Assembly (NCBI GenBank): GCA_040255585.1
Contig: JBDZVI010000003.1
Location: forward strand, 1 to 64,000
Direction of reading: 5' to 3'
Length of the DNA stretch: 64,000 bases
Source: JAAYYF01 sp040255585
GTDB taxonomy: Bacteria; Deinococcota; Deinococci; Deinococcales; Trueperaceae
Under the pieces are notes generated by a model. The model was given only the letters and a program-made list of their open reading frames with translations, had not been told where the DNA came from and made no database searches. Positions 53,776 to 62,687 of this stretch are shown here, piece after piece. Numbering within the stretch: the first letter of the stretch is position 1; each line of letters opens with the position of its first letter. The position numbers and the translations under genes were made by a program.

Positions 53776-54660
53776 CTAGCCGCGCGGATCGAACACGTCG
53801 CGCAGCGCGTTGCCTAGCACGTTGAAGGCCAGCACCGTCGCGGCGATGAACAGGCCCGGGTAGATGGCGAGCTCCGGTTTGAGCCAGAGGTACGACTGGG
53901 CGTTCTGGAGCATGTTGCCCCAAGAGGCGAGGGGCGGCTGGATGCCGAGGCCGAGGTACGAGAGTCCAGCCTCCGTGAGGATGGCCCAGCCGACGCCTAG
54001 GGACGCGAGCACGATGGCCTGGGGCACGACCTGAGGCATCACGTGCCTGAGCATGGTGCGCGGGTGGGTGGCGCCGAGCGCGCGGGCGGCCTCGACGAAC
54101 TCGAAGCCCCTCACCTTCACGAACTCGGCGTGCACGACCCTGGCCATCTGGGCCCAGAAGCCGATGCCGACCGTGACGATGACGGTGACGGGGTGGTTGC
54201 CGAACGCCGTGACCACGACCAGGATCAGGAAGAAGTTGGGGATGGCCATGAACACGTCTACGAGGCGCATGACCACGACCTCGACCCGCCCGCGGAAGTA
54301 GCCGGCGAGTCCGCCGGCCAGCGTGCCGATGGCGAGGCCGACGACCATGGCGAGCAGACCGACGCTCAGTGAGACGCGCCCGCCGGCGAGGACGCGCGCG
54401 AGCACGTCGCGGCCGAGCTCGTCGGTACCGAGCGGGTGCGCGGCCGTGGGGGCCTTGAGGATGTTGCGGGCGTCCGTGCGGTTGGGGGCCGTCCGGTAGG
54501 CGAGCGGCCCGAGCCAGACGGCGGCGGCGAGGAGGACGAGGACGGCGAGCGCGACGATCCCGACTGGTTGGCGCCGCACGCGCCGCCAGAAGCGGGCGCG
54601 CTGCGCTTTGCGGGCGTCGTCCTTGCCCGCTTGGATGAGCGAGCCGGCCGCGTCACTCAT
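53776..54660 (-). CDS. Peptide-type ABC importer permease (DppC family)
   Basis: 294 aa. A polar N-terminus of about 30 residues leads into VGIVALAVLVLLAAAVWLG, then LGTDELGRDVLARVLAGGRVSL and GFEFVEAARALGATHPRTMLRH. It overlaps the partner permease by eight bases. Part of the IclR-linked peptide operon. Confidence 0.9.
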   Translation of the reverse strand: MSDAAGSLIQAGKDDARKAQRARFWRRVRRQPVGIVALAVLVLLAAAVWLGPLAYRTAPNRTDARNILKAPTAAHPLGTDELGRDVLARVLAGGRVSLSVGLLAMVVGLAIGTLAGGLAGYFRGRVEVVVMRLVDVFMAIPNFFLILVVVTAFGNHPVTVIVTVGIGFWAQMARVVHAEFVKVRGFEFVEAARALGATHPRTMLRHVMPQVVPQAIVLASLGVGWAILTEAGLSYLGLGIQPPLASWGNMLQNAQSYLWLKPELAIYPGLFIAATVLAFNVLGNALRDVFDPRG

Positions 54661-55600
54661 GGCGGATCCTAGGGTCGACGGCGGCGTACAGGAGGTCGAC
54701 GAGCAGGTTGACGACCACGACGATGAGGCCCGCCAGGAGCGTGGCCCCCAGGATGACCGGGTAGTCGCGCCCGTTCGCCGCCTCGATGGCGAGGCGCCCG
54801 AGTCCCGGCCATCCGAACACGCTCTCGATGACGACCGAGCCGGAGAAGAGGGCCGTGGTCACGAGCCCGAGGACGGCGAGCACGGGTACGAGCGCGTTCT
54901 TGAAGGCGTGCTTGAAGAGGACGGTGCCCGGAGCCAGGCCCTTGCCCTTGGCGGTCCGCACGTAGTCGGCCCGGTTGACTTCCAGGAGGGCCGAGCGTGT
55001 GACGCGCACGACGTTGGGCATGAGCGTGAAGGCCAGCACGCCGGCCGGCAGCACGAGGTGGCGCAAGCGGTCGACCAGGCTCCCGGCCCCACTCGAGCTG
55101 ACGATGCCGGAGGCCGGCAGCCACCGCAGTTGCACGGCGAAGAGGATGATGGCGACGATCCCCAGCCAGAAGCCGGGGATCGACATGCCGAGCGTAGAGA
55201 TGGTGCTGACGACGTGGTCAACCCAACCGTTGCGGTAGACAGCCGCCAGGGTCCCCAGCAACAGGCCGAGGAGCGTGGCGGCGACGAGGGCGGCGAGGCC
55301 CAACGTGAGCGTGTTGGGCAGGCGTTGCATGAGGAGCTGGCCGACGGGGAGGCCCTGGTTGTAGCTCACCCCGAGGTCGCCCCGCACCGTTCCGACGATC
55401 CACTTGCCGTAGCGCACGAGGGGCGGGTCGTAGAGGCCGAACTGCTTGAGGAGCGCCTCGCGCTGTTCCGCCGTGCTGTCGAAGCTGATGGCCGCCGACG
55501 GCCCGCCCGGGGCTAGGTGGATGAGGAAGAACGTCACGACCGAGACGAGCCACAAGACGACCACGCCCATGAGCACCCTGCGGACGATGAACGCGGTCAT
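54653..55600 (-). CDS. Peptide-type ABC importer permease (DppB family)
   Basis: 315 aa. FIVRRVLMGVVVLWLVSVVTFFLIHLAPGG starts it (shown in parts: APGGPSAAI), with the coupling loop DYVRTAKGKGLAPGTVLFKH and the end LLYAAVDPRIRHE. It follows the binding-protein gene after 22 bases, without the hairpin seen in the other importers. Confidence 0.9.
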   Translation of the reverse strand: MTAFIVRRVLMGVVVLWLVSVVTFFLIHLAPGGPSAAISFDSTAEQREALLKQFGLYDPPLVRYGKWIVGTVRGDLGVSYNQGLPVGQLLMQRLPNTLTLGLAALVAATLLGLLLGTLAAVYRNGWVDHVVSTISTLGMSIPGFWLGIVAIILFAVQLRWLPASGIVSSSGAGSLVDRLRHLVLPAGVLAFTLMPNVVRVTRSALLEVNRADYVRTAKGKGLAPGTVLFKHAFKNALVPVLAVLGLVTTALFSGSVVIESVFGWPGLGRLAIEAANGRDYPVILGATLLAGLIVVVVNLLVDLLYAAVDPRIRHE

Positions 55601-55622
55601 CTATCTATGGCTCCCTGCGGCC

Positions 55623-57221
55623 TTAGCGCGTAACGTACCAGTCGTAGGAGTACTGGAAGTTCGCGGCGCTGTTGATGTCGTGCATCCCACCGATGCGCGT
55701 GTTCTTCACGGCGATCATGTCGGGGTACCAGAGGAAGAGGTAGGGCAGCTGCTCCGCCATGCGCTCCTGCGCCTCGCGGTAGACGGCGACCTGCTCCTCC
55801 TGGCTGGTGGCGGCCCGGCCGCGCTCCCAGATCTCGTCGAGGACGGGATCGCGGTAATCCGGGATGTTGTTGCCCGTGACGGCCCCAGAGGAGGCGAAGT
55901 AGCTGGACTGGTCGGGGGTCGGCGGGGTGCTCCACCAAGCGAGCATGGCGTCGTAGTCGCGGTTCACGACGGCCTTCTGGATGAAGGCGTTCCACTCGAT
56001 CGTCTCCACCTTGGCCTCGACGCCGATGTCTTGCCAGTACTGCTGCACGAGGAGCGTGGAGGGGACGAGGTAGCCGTACTGCCCGGTTGGCATGTCGATG
56101 ACGAAGCGCTGGCCGTCCTTCTGGAGCACGCCGTCCGGGCCGGGCGTCCAGCCGGCCTCCGCGAGGAGCTCCTTGGCCTTCTCCGGGTCGTAGGGCCACT
56201 TGGCGACCTCGTCGTCGTAGAGGGCCTGCTGCAGCGGAGCGATCGGGCCGGTGGCGACCACGCCGTAGCCTTCGAGGACCGCGTCGATGATGGCCGGGCG
56301 GTCGATGGCGCTGAGGAGCGCCTGGCGCACGCGCACGTCCTGGAAGCGCTCGTCGTTGAGGTTGAGGGCGACGAAGTACCAGATGTTCTGGCTCTGCCTG
56401 ATGACCTCGAGGTTGGGGTTGTTCGCCACGCCAGCGAGGAGGGCGGGGTTCGTGATCGAGACCATGTCGAGCCCGCCGGCCAGGAGCTGCGCGATCTGGG
56501 CGTTGCCGTCGGGGATGATGTTGAAGGTGATGGACGCGAGCTTCGGCGCCGGCCCCCAGTAGTTCTCGTTCGGCACGAGCTTCACGTAGGCGCCCGGCAC
56601 GAACTCGCCGACGCGGTACGGGCCCGTGACCACCGGGTTGCCCTTGTTGAACGAGGCCACCGTGAGCGGGTTCTCGGCGTCGCCGAGGACGTGCGCTGGG
56701 ATGATCCCGGCGTAGTAGGCGAGGAAGTACGGCAAGGAGGAGAACGGTCGGTTCAGTTCGAAGACGACGGTGTGATCGTCGACCTTGACGACCCTATCGA
56801 CGGGCGCGAAGCCCGAGGCGTTCCGCGCGCCGAGGTCCTTGTTGAGGATGGCGTCGTTGAACGTGAACACGACGTCGTCGGCCGTGAACGGCACGCCGTC
56901 GGACCACTTGGCTTCGGGGCGCAGGTGGAAGGTCCACGAGAGGCCGTCCGCCGCCGTCTCCCAGCTCTCCGCCAGGCCCGGCGCGGGGTGGAGATCGGTC
57001 GGGTCGTAGCGCACGAGCTGGTCGAAGAGGATGGTGTTGATGAGGTTGGACTCGATGACTGCGGAGGCGTTCCAAGGGTTGAGCGTGGGATCGGCGTTCG
57101 TCGCGAAGGTCAGAGACCCGTTGGGGTCGTGGTCCTGCGCGCTCGCCAGTGCGACCGCCAACGACGCCAGCAGCGCTGCCAGCACCTTGAGAAGCTTGAG
57201 ATGGACACGGATCGGGGGCAT
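55623..57221 (-). CDS. Peptide-type ABC importer substrate-binding protein (family 5)
   Basis: 532 aa. Signal peptide with core LLKVLAALLASLAVALASAQ. Family 5 features are NADPTLNPWNASAVIESNLI, LHPAPGLAESWETAADGLSW and VRQALLSAIDRPAIID. AAGGAGG precedes the ATG at 57221. It is 20 bases downstream of the IclR-type regulator gene, so regulator and importer share a transcript. Confidence 0.92.
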   Translation of the reverse strand: MPPIRVHLKLLKVLAALLASLAVALASAQDHDPNGSLTFATNADPTLNPWNASAVIESNLINTILFDQLVRYDPTDLHPAPGLAESWETAADGLSWTFHLRPEAKWSDGVPFTADDVVFTFNDAILNKDLGARNASGFAPVDRVVKVDDHTVVFELNRPFSSLPYFLAYYAGIIPAHVLGDAENPLTVASFNKGNPVVTGPYRVGEFVPGAYVKLVPNENYWGPAPKLASITFNIIPDGNAQIAQLLAGGLDMVSITNPALLAGVANNPNLEVIRQSQNIWYFVALNLNDERFQDVRVRQALLSAIDRPAIIDAVLEGYGVVATGPIAPLQQALYDDEVAKWPYDPEKAKELLAEAGWTPGPDGVLQKDGQRFVIDMPTGQYGYLVPSTLLVQQYWQDIGVEAKVETIEWNAFIQKAVVNRDYDAMLAWWSTPPTPDQSSYFASSGAVTGNNIPDYRDPVLDEIWERGRAATSQEEQVAVYREAQERMAEQLPYLFLWYPDMIAVKNTRIGGMHDINSAANFQYSYDWYVTR

Positions 57222-57241
57222 TCGGTCCTCCTTGGATTTCC

Positions 57242-58012
57242 TCACCCCGGGTGCCCGAGGCCGTTCGAGATGGCCTTGGCTACCCGGATTATGAGTGGGG
57301 CGTAACGCGCCAGCTCCGCTTCGCCGACGCGGAAAGACGGTCCCCCGACGCTGACGGCGCCGACGACCTGGCCGGAGGCGTCGAAGATGGGCGCGCCAAC
57401 CCCCCGGGCGGCCTCGTCGAAGTCTCCGTCGCTGATGGAGTAGCCGCGCTCGCGCGTCTGCTCGAGCTCCTTCTGGAGGAGCCGAGGGTCGCGCTGCGTG
57501 GCCGGGGTGTAGTTGGGGTAGGAGTCGACCTTCTTGAGAACCTGAGCGCGCAGCTCCTCGCTCAAGAACGCGAGCATGGCCTTGGGGCCGGCGCCCGCGT
57601 GTAGGGGGTATGCCTGCCCGAGGACGGAGGCGAGGCGCACGGCGTGCGGACTCTCGCGCCGGTCGAGGCAGACGGCCTGGTCGCCGGCGAGGGCGTTCAG
57701 GTTGACGGCCTCGCCTGTCTCGTCCGCGAGCGCGTCAAGGTGAGGCGAGGCGACCTCGACGAGGGTCAGGGGCCGGCCGTGTGCCGAAGCGGCGCTCAGG
57801 ACGTTCACCACCGGCGTGACCGTGTAGCGGCCGCCACTGTCCGCCACGATGAAGCCGGCGGCCTCGAGGGTGCGCAGGGAGCGGTAGAGCTGGTTCTTCT
57901 CGAACGGAGTGACGAGCAGGAGATCGGATAGCCCGAACCGGTGCGGCGGCTTCCCGAACGCCAGCAGGACCTGTAGGGTCCGCAAGGCCGACTGGATCAC
58001 GTACTGGTTCAC
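57242..58012 (-). CDS. IclR-family transcription regulator
   Basis: 256 aa. The N-terminal winged helix has SALRTLQVLLAFGKPPHRFGL and TPFEKNQLYRSLRTLEAAGFIV. The C-terminal ligand-binding GAF-like domain shows GKAMLAFLS-type text (AGPKAMLAFLSEE) and YSISDGDFDEAARGVGAPIFD. GTG at 58012 is supported by GGGAGG seven bases upstream. It heads the peptide operon and probably controls it through the inverted repeat at 58042-58056. Confidence 0.92.
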   Translation of the reverse strand: MNQYVIQSALRTLQVLLAFGKPPHRFGLSDLLLVTPFEKNQLYRSLRTLEAAGFIVADSGGRYTVTPVVNVLSAASAHGRPLTLVEVASPHLDALADETGEAVNLNALAGDQAVCLDRRESPHAVRLASVLGQAYPLHAGAGPKAMLAFLSEELRAQVLKKVDSYPNYTPATQRDPRLLQKELEQTRERGYSISDGDFDEAARGVGAPIFDASGQVVGAVSVGGPSFRVGEAELARYAPLIIRVAKAISNGLGHPG

Positions 58013-58041
58013 TGGCGCACCTCCCGGCTCCGCACGTTGCA

Positions 58042-58056
58042 TTTCATATGGTGAAA
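58042..58056. promoter_or_regulatory. Candidate IclR-type operator
   Basis: TTTCA, five bases (TATGG), TGAAA: a perfect inverted repeat 30 bases upstream of the IclR-family start and in the divergent region with the leucyl aminopeptidase gene. Spacing and sequence resemble IclR-family operators. Confidence 0.5.
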
Positions 58057-58185
58057 CGTTTTCGCATTGCCATACGAACGGCTGATTGGCAGACTATAGA
58101 CGGACGCCGATGAGATTGCAAACGGTCGACGACCAACGGCGTTAGCATGGCCGGCATCGGCGCGAAAGCGCCCCCAGGAGGGAAC

Positions 58186-59745
58186 ATGACGAACCGCTTC
58201 GACGACCGGGGCGCGCCGCGCCTCGGCTTCCCGACGCTTCCGACCAGCGAGGTGCTCGGCGGTCAGATCCAGGACACCGCCGTGGACGCCATCGTGGTCG
58301 GGCTCCTCGCCGGGGTGACGAGCCCAGGCGGTGCCGCGGGCGCCGTAGACGCGGCCATGGGCGGCGCGATCTCGCGCCTGATCGCGGCCGGCGACCTGAC
58401 CGGCAAGCTCGGCGAGGTGACGGTCCTCTATCCGGCAAGCGGGGTCGTCGCGCCGCGCGTCCTCGTCGTGGGGTTGGGAAGCAAGGATGCCTTCGGCCTC
58501 GAGGCGGTGCGGCGCGCTTCCGGGACCGCGGCGGCGCGGGCGCGCGAGTTGGGCGCCACTACGCTGGCCTCGGCGGTCCACGGCGCCGGCGTCGGCGGCC
58601 TGGCCACGAGCGAAGCGGCTCAAGCCACGTTGGAGGGCGCGCTGCTCGCCAGTTACCGCTTCGGCGGGTGGCACGCGCGGGGCTCCGGACAGGAGCGCGC
58701 GCTGTCGAAGGTCGCCCTCGTCGAGCTGGACGGCAACCGCCTGCCGCAGGTCCGCGAAGGCGCGACGGCCGCGGCCGCGATCGCCCGCGGCGTCGCTCTA
58801 GCGCGCGACCTGGTCAACCTGCCGCCCGTGTACGCGACCCCCGTGTACCTGGCTGACGCGGCGGCCGCCATGGCCGAGCGCACCGGCCTGCGCGTGACGA
58901 TCGGCGACCGCGCGTGGGCCGAGGAGCGCGCCATGGGCGCGTTCCTGGCCGTTACCAAGGGCAGCGCCCTCGAACCGCGGTTCATCGAGCTCGGGCACAA
59001 CGAGCACCGCACGGACCTGCCCCTCGTCGTCCTCGTCGGCAAGGGCGTCACGTTCGACTCCGGCGGCCTCTCGCTCAAGACGCGCGACGGCATGGTTCCG
59101 ATGAAGTCGGACATGTCGGGCGCCGCCGCGGTCATCGGCGCCATGCAGGTGGTGGCCGAACTCGGGCTGAACGCGCGTGTCATCGGCTTGGCCCCCTGCG
59201 TCGAGAACATGCCGGACGGCGCGGCGTACCGACCATCCGACGTGCTCGTGGCGGGCAACGGGCTCTCCATCGAGGTCATCTCGACCGACGCCGAGGGGCG
59301 CCTCGCCCTCGCCGACGCGCTCGTGCATGCCAAGGGCTACGCGCCCGCGGCCGTCATCGACATCGCAACGCTCACCGGGGCCAGCGTCACGGCGCTAGGC
59401 GAGGGCGTGGCCGCCTCGCTCTTCTTCAACGACCCGACGTTGCGGGCCCGCCTCGAGACCGCGGCGGAGGCTACCGGCGAGCGCGTCTGGCCGATGCCCC
59501 TCTTCCCGGAGTATCGGGCCGCCATCGAATCGAAGGTCGCCGACCTCAAGAACAGCGGTGGCGCCAAGGGCGGCGTCGGCACGGCCGCGGCCTTCCTACA
59601 GGCGTTCACGGACTACCCGTGGGCGCACGTCGACATGGCCGGCTTGGGGCTCGTCGAGAACCCCAAGGGGCGCGCGTACCTCACGCCGGGCGCCACCGGC
59701 TACGGGGTGAGGCTGTTCGTCGAGTTCCTGCGCGACTGGGCGTGA
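58186..59745 (+). CDS. pepA: Leucyl aminopeptidase (M17)
   Basis: 519 aa. An N-terminal macro-like domain (to about residue 170) is followed by the catalytic domain: VGKGVTFDSGGLSLKTRDGM and the M17 signature STDAEGRLALADAL, with metal ligands in both and the catalytic Lys and Arg in KSDMSG and EGR. It releases N-terminal residues in the cytoplasm. ATG 58186 has AGGAGG nearby; an ATG at 58147 is rejected. It is divergent from the peptide operon, which suggests joint control. Confidence 0.94.
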   Translation: MTNRFDDRGAPRLGFPTLPTSEVLGGQIQDTAVDAIVVGLLAGVTSPGGAAGAVDAAMGGAISRLIAAGDLTGKLGEVTVLYPASGVVAPRVLVVGLGSKDAFGLEAVRRASGTAAARARELGATTLASAVHGAGVGGLATSEAAQATLEGALLASYRFGGWHARGSGQERALSKVALVELDGNRLPQVREGATAAAAIARGVALARDLVNLPPVYATPVYLADAAAAMAERTGLRVTIGDRAWAEERAMGAFLAVTKGSALEPRFIELGHNEHRTDLPLVVLVGKGVTFDSGGLSLKTRDGMVPMKSDMSGAAAVIGAMQVVAELGLNARVIGLAPCVENMPDGAAYRPSDVLVAGNGLSIEVISTDAEGRLALADALVHAKGYAPAAVIDIATLTGASVTALGEGVAASLFFNDPTLRARLETAAEATGERVWPMPLFPEYRAAIESKVADLKNSGGAKGGVGTAAAFLQAFTDYPWAHVDMAGLGLVENPKGRAYLTPGATGYGVRLFVEFLRDWA

Positions 59746-59770
59746 GTTCGGACGGGATTAGGGTGGTGCC

Positions 59771-60322
59771 ATGAGCGACAAGACGTCAACCGCCGTGCTG
59801 GCCGGGGGGTGCTTCTGGTGCATGGAAGCAGTCTTCGTCGGCCTGAACGGCATCGAGAGCGTGCAGTCCGGCTACTCCGGGGGCACCGTCGCCGACCCGA
59901 GCTACGAGCAGGTCTGCACGGGGGCAACCGGGCACGCCGAGGCCGTGCGGCTGGAGTTCGACCCGAGCGTCGTCTCCTACGCCGACATCCTGCGCGTCTT
60001 CTTCACCATGCACGACCCGACGACGAAGGACAGGCAGGGCAACGACATCGGCCCGCAGTACCGCTCTGCCGTCTTCTACCTTGACGACCAGCAGCGCGAG
60101 ACCGCGGAGGCCGTGATGCGCGAGATCGGGGAGTCCGGCATCTACGGCGCCGCGCTCGTGACCGAACTCGAGCCCCTGAAGAACTTCTACCCGGCCGAGG
60201 AGTACCACGACGACTATTTCGCGCGTAACCCGCGGCAGCCTTACTGCGCCGCAGTGATCGCGCCGAAGGTCGCGAAGTTCCGCAAGCTCTACCTGGACAG
60301 GCTGCGGCCCGGGTACGCCTGA
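59771..60322 (+). CDS. msrA: Peptide methionine sulfoxide reductase MsrA
   Basis: 183 aa. The catalytic motif GGCFWCMEAVF has the reactive C14. GYSGGTVADPSYEQVCTGATGHAEAV and QYRSAVFYLDDQQ are further MsrA blocks. It reduces methionine-S-sulfoxide. It lies 25 bases after pepA and has no MsrB partner nearby. A C-terminal resolving Cys may be the one in QPYCAAVIA. Confidence 0.96.
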   Translation: MSDKTSTAVLAGGCFWCMEAVFVGLNGIESVQSGYSGGTVADPSYEQVCTGATGHAEAVRLEFDPSVVSYADILRVFFTMHDPTTKDRQGNDIGPQYRSAVFYLDDQQRETAEAVMREIGESGIYGAALVTELEPLKNFYPAEEYHDDYFARNPRQPYCAAVIAPKVAKFRKLYLDRLRPGYA

Positions 60323-60330
60323 GCGTTGGC

Positions 60331-60364
60331 GTCTGGACGGCCGGAGTGGTACGGCCGGCCAGAC
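60331..60364. terminator. Hairpin 3' of msrA
   Basis: GTCTGG-A-CGGCCG (60331-60343) pairs with CGGCCG-G-CCAGAC (60352-60364): 12 pairs with one mismatch, 8-base loop. It begins 8 bases after the msrA stop. No T tract. Confidence 0.55.
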
Positions 60365-60418
60365 GAGGCGCCCGAGAGGTTCCGACATAGCGCTCAGCTA
60401 ACGGCGGGAGCGTAGACG

Positions 60419-60451
60419 ACGGCCCGGCGCCGCAGAGCGGCGCCGGGCCGT
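60419..60451. terminator. 14-bp perfect hairpin between converging genes
   Basis: ACGGCCCGGCGCCG (60419-60432) pairs exactly with 60438-60451; loop CAGAG. It lies between msrA and the minus-strand gene ending at 60510, and so could end either transcript. Confidence 0.6.
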
Positions 60452-60509
60452 GATCCTACGTTTCATCCGCCGCTAGGCCGCGACGAGAGACCCCCGCTGC
60501 ACGACGAGC

Positions 60510-60926
60510 TTACTTCGGCCGCGTGAAGTGGATGAGGCGGTTGTTGAGGTCGACGCCGTCGACCTTCCAACCGGCCGAGATCCAGGCGAGCGCCTGCGAG
60601 TGCGACTCCGTGTTGGCCCACCAGGCGCGGTGGTCCTCGGCGGACTTGGGCAGCCTCGCGCCCATTACGGTCGTGATCTCGTCGAAGCTCATCTCGTAGG
60701 TCTTGATGTCCTTGCTTACGCCAGCCAGGTGGACGTGGAGCGGGTGGTAGCGGCTGCTATCGGACAGCACCAGCGGCGTGGAGCTGCTGCTTGCGGAACG
60801 GCGGCGGCTGCGGCCGGCGTTGGCCTCGTCGACGAGGTTGGCGCCGCCCATCCACGCGCCGACCACGCGGTAGAAGTCGCCTACGCGCTCTTCAGGGATG
60901 AGAACGATGACTTCGGTCAATGCCAT
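60510..60926 (-). CDS. DUF7662-like protein of unknown function
   Basis: 138 aa. The C-terminal half matches a family of unknown role by FDEITTVMGARLPKSAEDHRAWW, SHSQALAWISAGWKVDGVDL and the ending IHFTRP. The N-terminal part begins LTEVIVLIPEERVGDFYRVVGAWM, followed by a Ser/Arg-rich linker (RSRRRSASSSSTPLVLS). I know no function. An alternative view is a DNA- or nucleic-acid-linked protein, unproved. Its upstream region (to 61191) holds direct repeats. Confidence 0.75.
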   Translation of the reverse strand: MALTEVIVLIPEERVGDFYRVVGAWMGGANLVDEANAGRSRRRSASSSSTPLVLSDSSRYHPLHVHLAGVSKDIKTYEMSFDEITTVMGARLPKSAEDHRAWWANTESHSQALAWISAGWKVDGVDLNNRLIHFTRPK

Positions 60927-61066
60927 GGGGGGTCTCCTATCACTTCACTTGGTCGTGCGAGTTGGCGTGTACGGTCATGAGTCTTCCAACTGAAGGCTCG
61001 GTTACTAGGATACACCCAAGGCGAAGGGGCGTTGGCAACTAACCCGCGGCAAAACTCCGTAACGGT

Positions 61067-61094
61067 TTCTTACTCGCTTCTTACCGGTTCTTAC
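61067..61094. repeat. Three phased TTCTTAC direct repeats
   Basis: TTCTTAC occurs at 61067-61073, 61078-61084 and 61088-61094, offsets of 11 and 10 bases, about one helical turn. A reversed copy (GTAAGA) follows at 61099-61104. Such spaced heptamers are typical OmpR/PhoB-family binding sites. They lie in the 265-base divergent region upstream of the SDR gene. Confidence 0.55.
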
Positions 61095-61191
61095 CGGCGT
61101 AAGAGGACGGACCCCAACAACGGCCTCGGTAACGCCTGGCAGGCTACGCTAGCGCCATGAGGATGTCACAGATGCGGTTTTGGAGGCTAGG

Positions 61192-61983
61192 ATGAACCTT
61201 GGACTTACCGGTAAGCGGGCGATAGTACTCGCCGGCACGAGCGGCCTCGGCCGCGGCACCGCCACGGCCCTGGCCTCCGAGGGCGCGCGCGTGGTCGTCT
61301 GCGGCAGGTCGCCGGAACGCACACGCGCTGTGGCGGGTGAGATAGCGGCGGCGACCGGTAACGGCACCGTGGCGGGTTTGCCGTGCGACGTGTCCAACGG
61401 CGCCGATCTCGAACGCTTCTTCGCCGAAGCCACGGCCGAACTCGGCGGCATCGATATCCTCGTTGCCAACGCGGGCGGACCGCCTGCCGGCGGGTTCGAC
61501 GCGCTCACCGACGCCACCTGGGCGCAAGCGTTCGAACTGACGCTGATGAGCGTTGTGCGTTCCATACGACTAGCACTGCCCAGCATGCGGGCGGCGGGCC
61601 GCGGCTCGATCGTCGTGATCGGCTCGTCGAGCGTGCGAGCGCCCATCAAGAACCTGACCCTGTCCAACGCCTACCGGCCGGCGGTGCAAGCCCTCTGCAA
61701 GGACCTGGCCACGAACCTGGCGCCGGAAGGGGTGAGGGTGAACGTCGTCTCCCCCGGTCGCATCGACACGCCACGCATCCGCGAGTTGGACGGCAAGGCG
61801 TCGGAGCGGGAAGGCATAAGCCTCGAGCAGGCGCGCGCCCGTTCCGTAGCCAGCATCCCCCTTGGCCGCATCGGCACCGTGGAGGAGTTCGGGCGCGTCG
61901 CCGCGTTCCTCGCGTCCGACGCCTCATCTTACGTGACCGGCGTCAGCCTGCTGGTCGACGGCGGTCTGGTCACATCCTTATGA
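61192..61983 (+). CDS. Short-chain dehydrogenase/reductase lacking the catalytic lysine
   Basis: 263 aa. The cofactor motif is LAGTSGLGRGTATALASEGA and NAG is in ILVANAGGPPAGG. The active-site Ser is in VIGSSSVRAP. The YxxxK motif reads NAYRPAVQAL: the Tyr is kept but the Lys is Val. RVNVVSPGRIDTPRI and YVTGVSLLVDGG are normal C-terminal blocks. Reductase activity is thus uncertain. GGAGG precedes the ATG at 61192. A strong hairpin follows the stop. Confidence 0.88.
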   Translation: MNLGLTGKRAIVLAGTSGLGRGTATALASEGARVVVCGRSPERTRAVAGEIAAATGNGTVAGLPCDVSNGADLERFFAEATAELGGIDILVANAGGPPAGGFDALTDATWAQAFELTLMSVVRSIRLALPSMRAAGRGSIVVIGSSSVRAPIKNLTLSNAYRPAVQALCKDLATNLAPEGVRVNVVSPGRIDTPRIRELDGKASEREGISLEQARARSVASIPLGRIGTVEEFGRVAAFLASDASSYVTGVSLLVDGGLVTSL

Positions 61984-61984
61984 G

Positions 61985-62018
61985 CTTGTGAGCCACCGCG
62001 CGGGCGGTGGCTCACAAG
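61985..62018. terminator. 15-bp perfect hairpin between SDR and hsp20 genes
   Basis: CTTGTGAGCCACCGC (61985-61999) pairs exactly with GCGGTGGCTCACAAG (62004-62018), 4-base loop. It starts two bases after the SDR stop and lies between two converging genes; a bidirectional terminator is likely although a T tract is lacking. Confidence 0.65.
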
Positions 62019-62051
62019 TTGGGACCGGTTGGGCACTCCCAACCCTGAAGC

Positions 62052-62528
62052 TCAACCTTGGACGGTGATCTTCCGGGCCTTCGCCTCCACGGCCTTCGGC
62101 ATCGTGAGGATCAGGAGGCCCTGGTCGACGCGCGCGGAGATCTGCTCCGGGTCGACGCCGGCCGGGATGGTGACGATGCGTTGGAACTCGCCGCGCATGA
62201 TGCCGCGGGACCAGTAGCGGCGACCGTTCCCCTCGCCGCCCTCCTCAACGTCGGGGACGGTACCCCGGATGCTCAGCTGCCGCCCTTCCAGACTGATGTC
62301 CAGTTGGTCCGGCTTGAGCCCCGGCACGGCCATCTCGAGGATGACGTCGTCGCCGCTCTCGTAGAGGTCGATCGGGAACGGCGTCGAGAAGTAGCCGGCG
62401 TCGGCGCGACCGGCGAACGGCTGCAGCATGTTCTCGAACTGTTGGAAGAGGTCGTCGACGCCGCCCATCGGGGCGAGGTAGCGGGCGACAGGACGGTTAC
62501 GCAAAGCGTTGCTCTTGACTAGTGCCAT
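62052..62528 (-). CDS. Hsp20 / alpha-crystallin small heat shock protein
   Basis: 158 aa. The alpha-crystallin domain spans about residues 50-150, with PIDLYESGDDVILEMAVPGLKPDQ and LSIRGTVPDVEEGG and the closing ARVDQGLLILTMPKA. It holds unfolding proteins. An AAAGGGA site precedes ATG 62528. Its promoter carries a HAIR-like operator 160 bases upstream. Confidence 0.94.
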   Translation of the reverse strand: MALVKSNALRNRPVARYLAPMGGVDDLFQQFENMLQPFAGRADAGYFSTPFPIDLYESGDDVILEMAVPGLKPDQLDISLEGRQLSIRGTVPDVEEGGEGNGRRYWSRGIMRGEFQRIVTIPAGVDPEQISARVDQGLLILTMPKAVEAKARKITVQG

Positions 62529-62687
62529 GGTGTCCCTTTCCGTGGCGGTCATGGTCTCTCGGGCTTCGGTCGGGTTGGCCTGGCCGGGCCGAGGAGATCG
62601 GCCTTGGCCTCGCCCACGCCCGTCAGCGTGGCCGAAGCCTTGCGGGTCGGCGCGGCCTGAGCCTACGCCACCGCCACTGCTTAGGGA

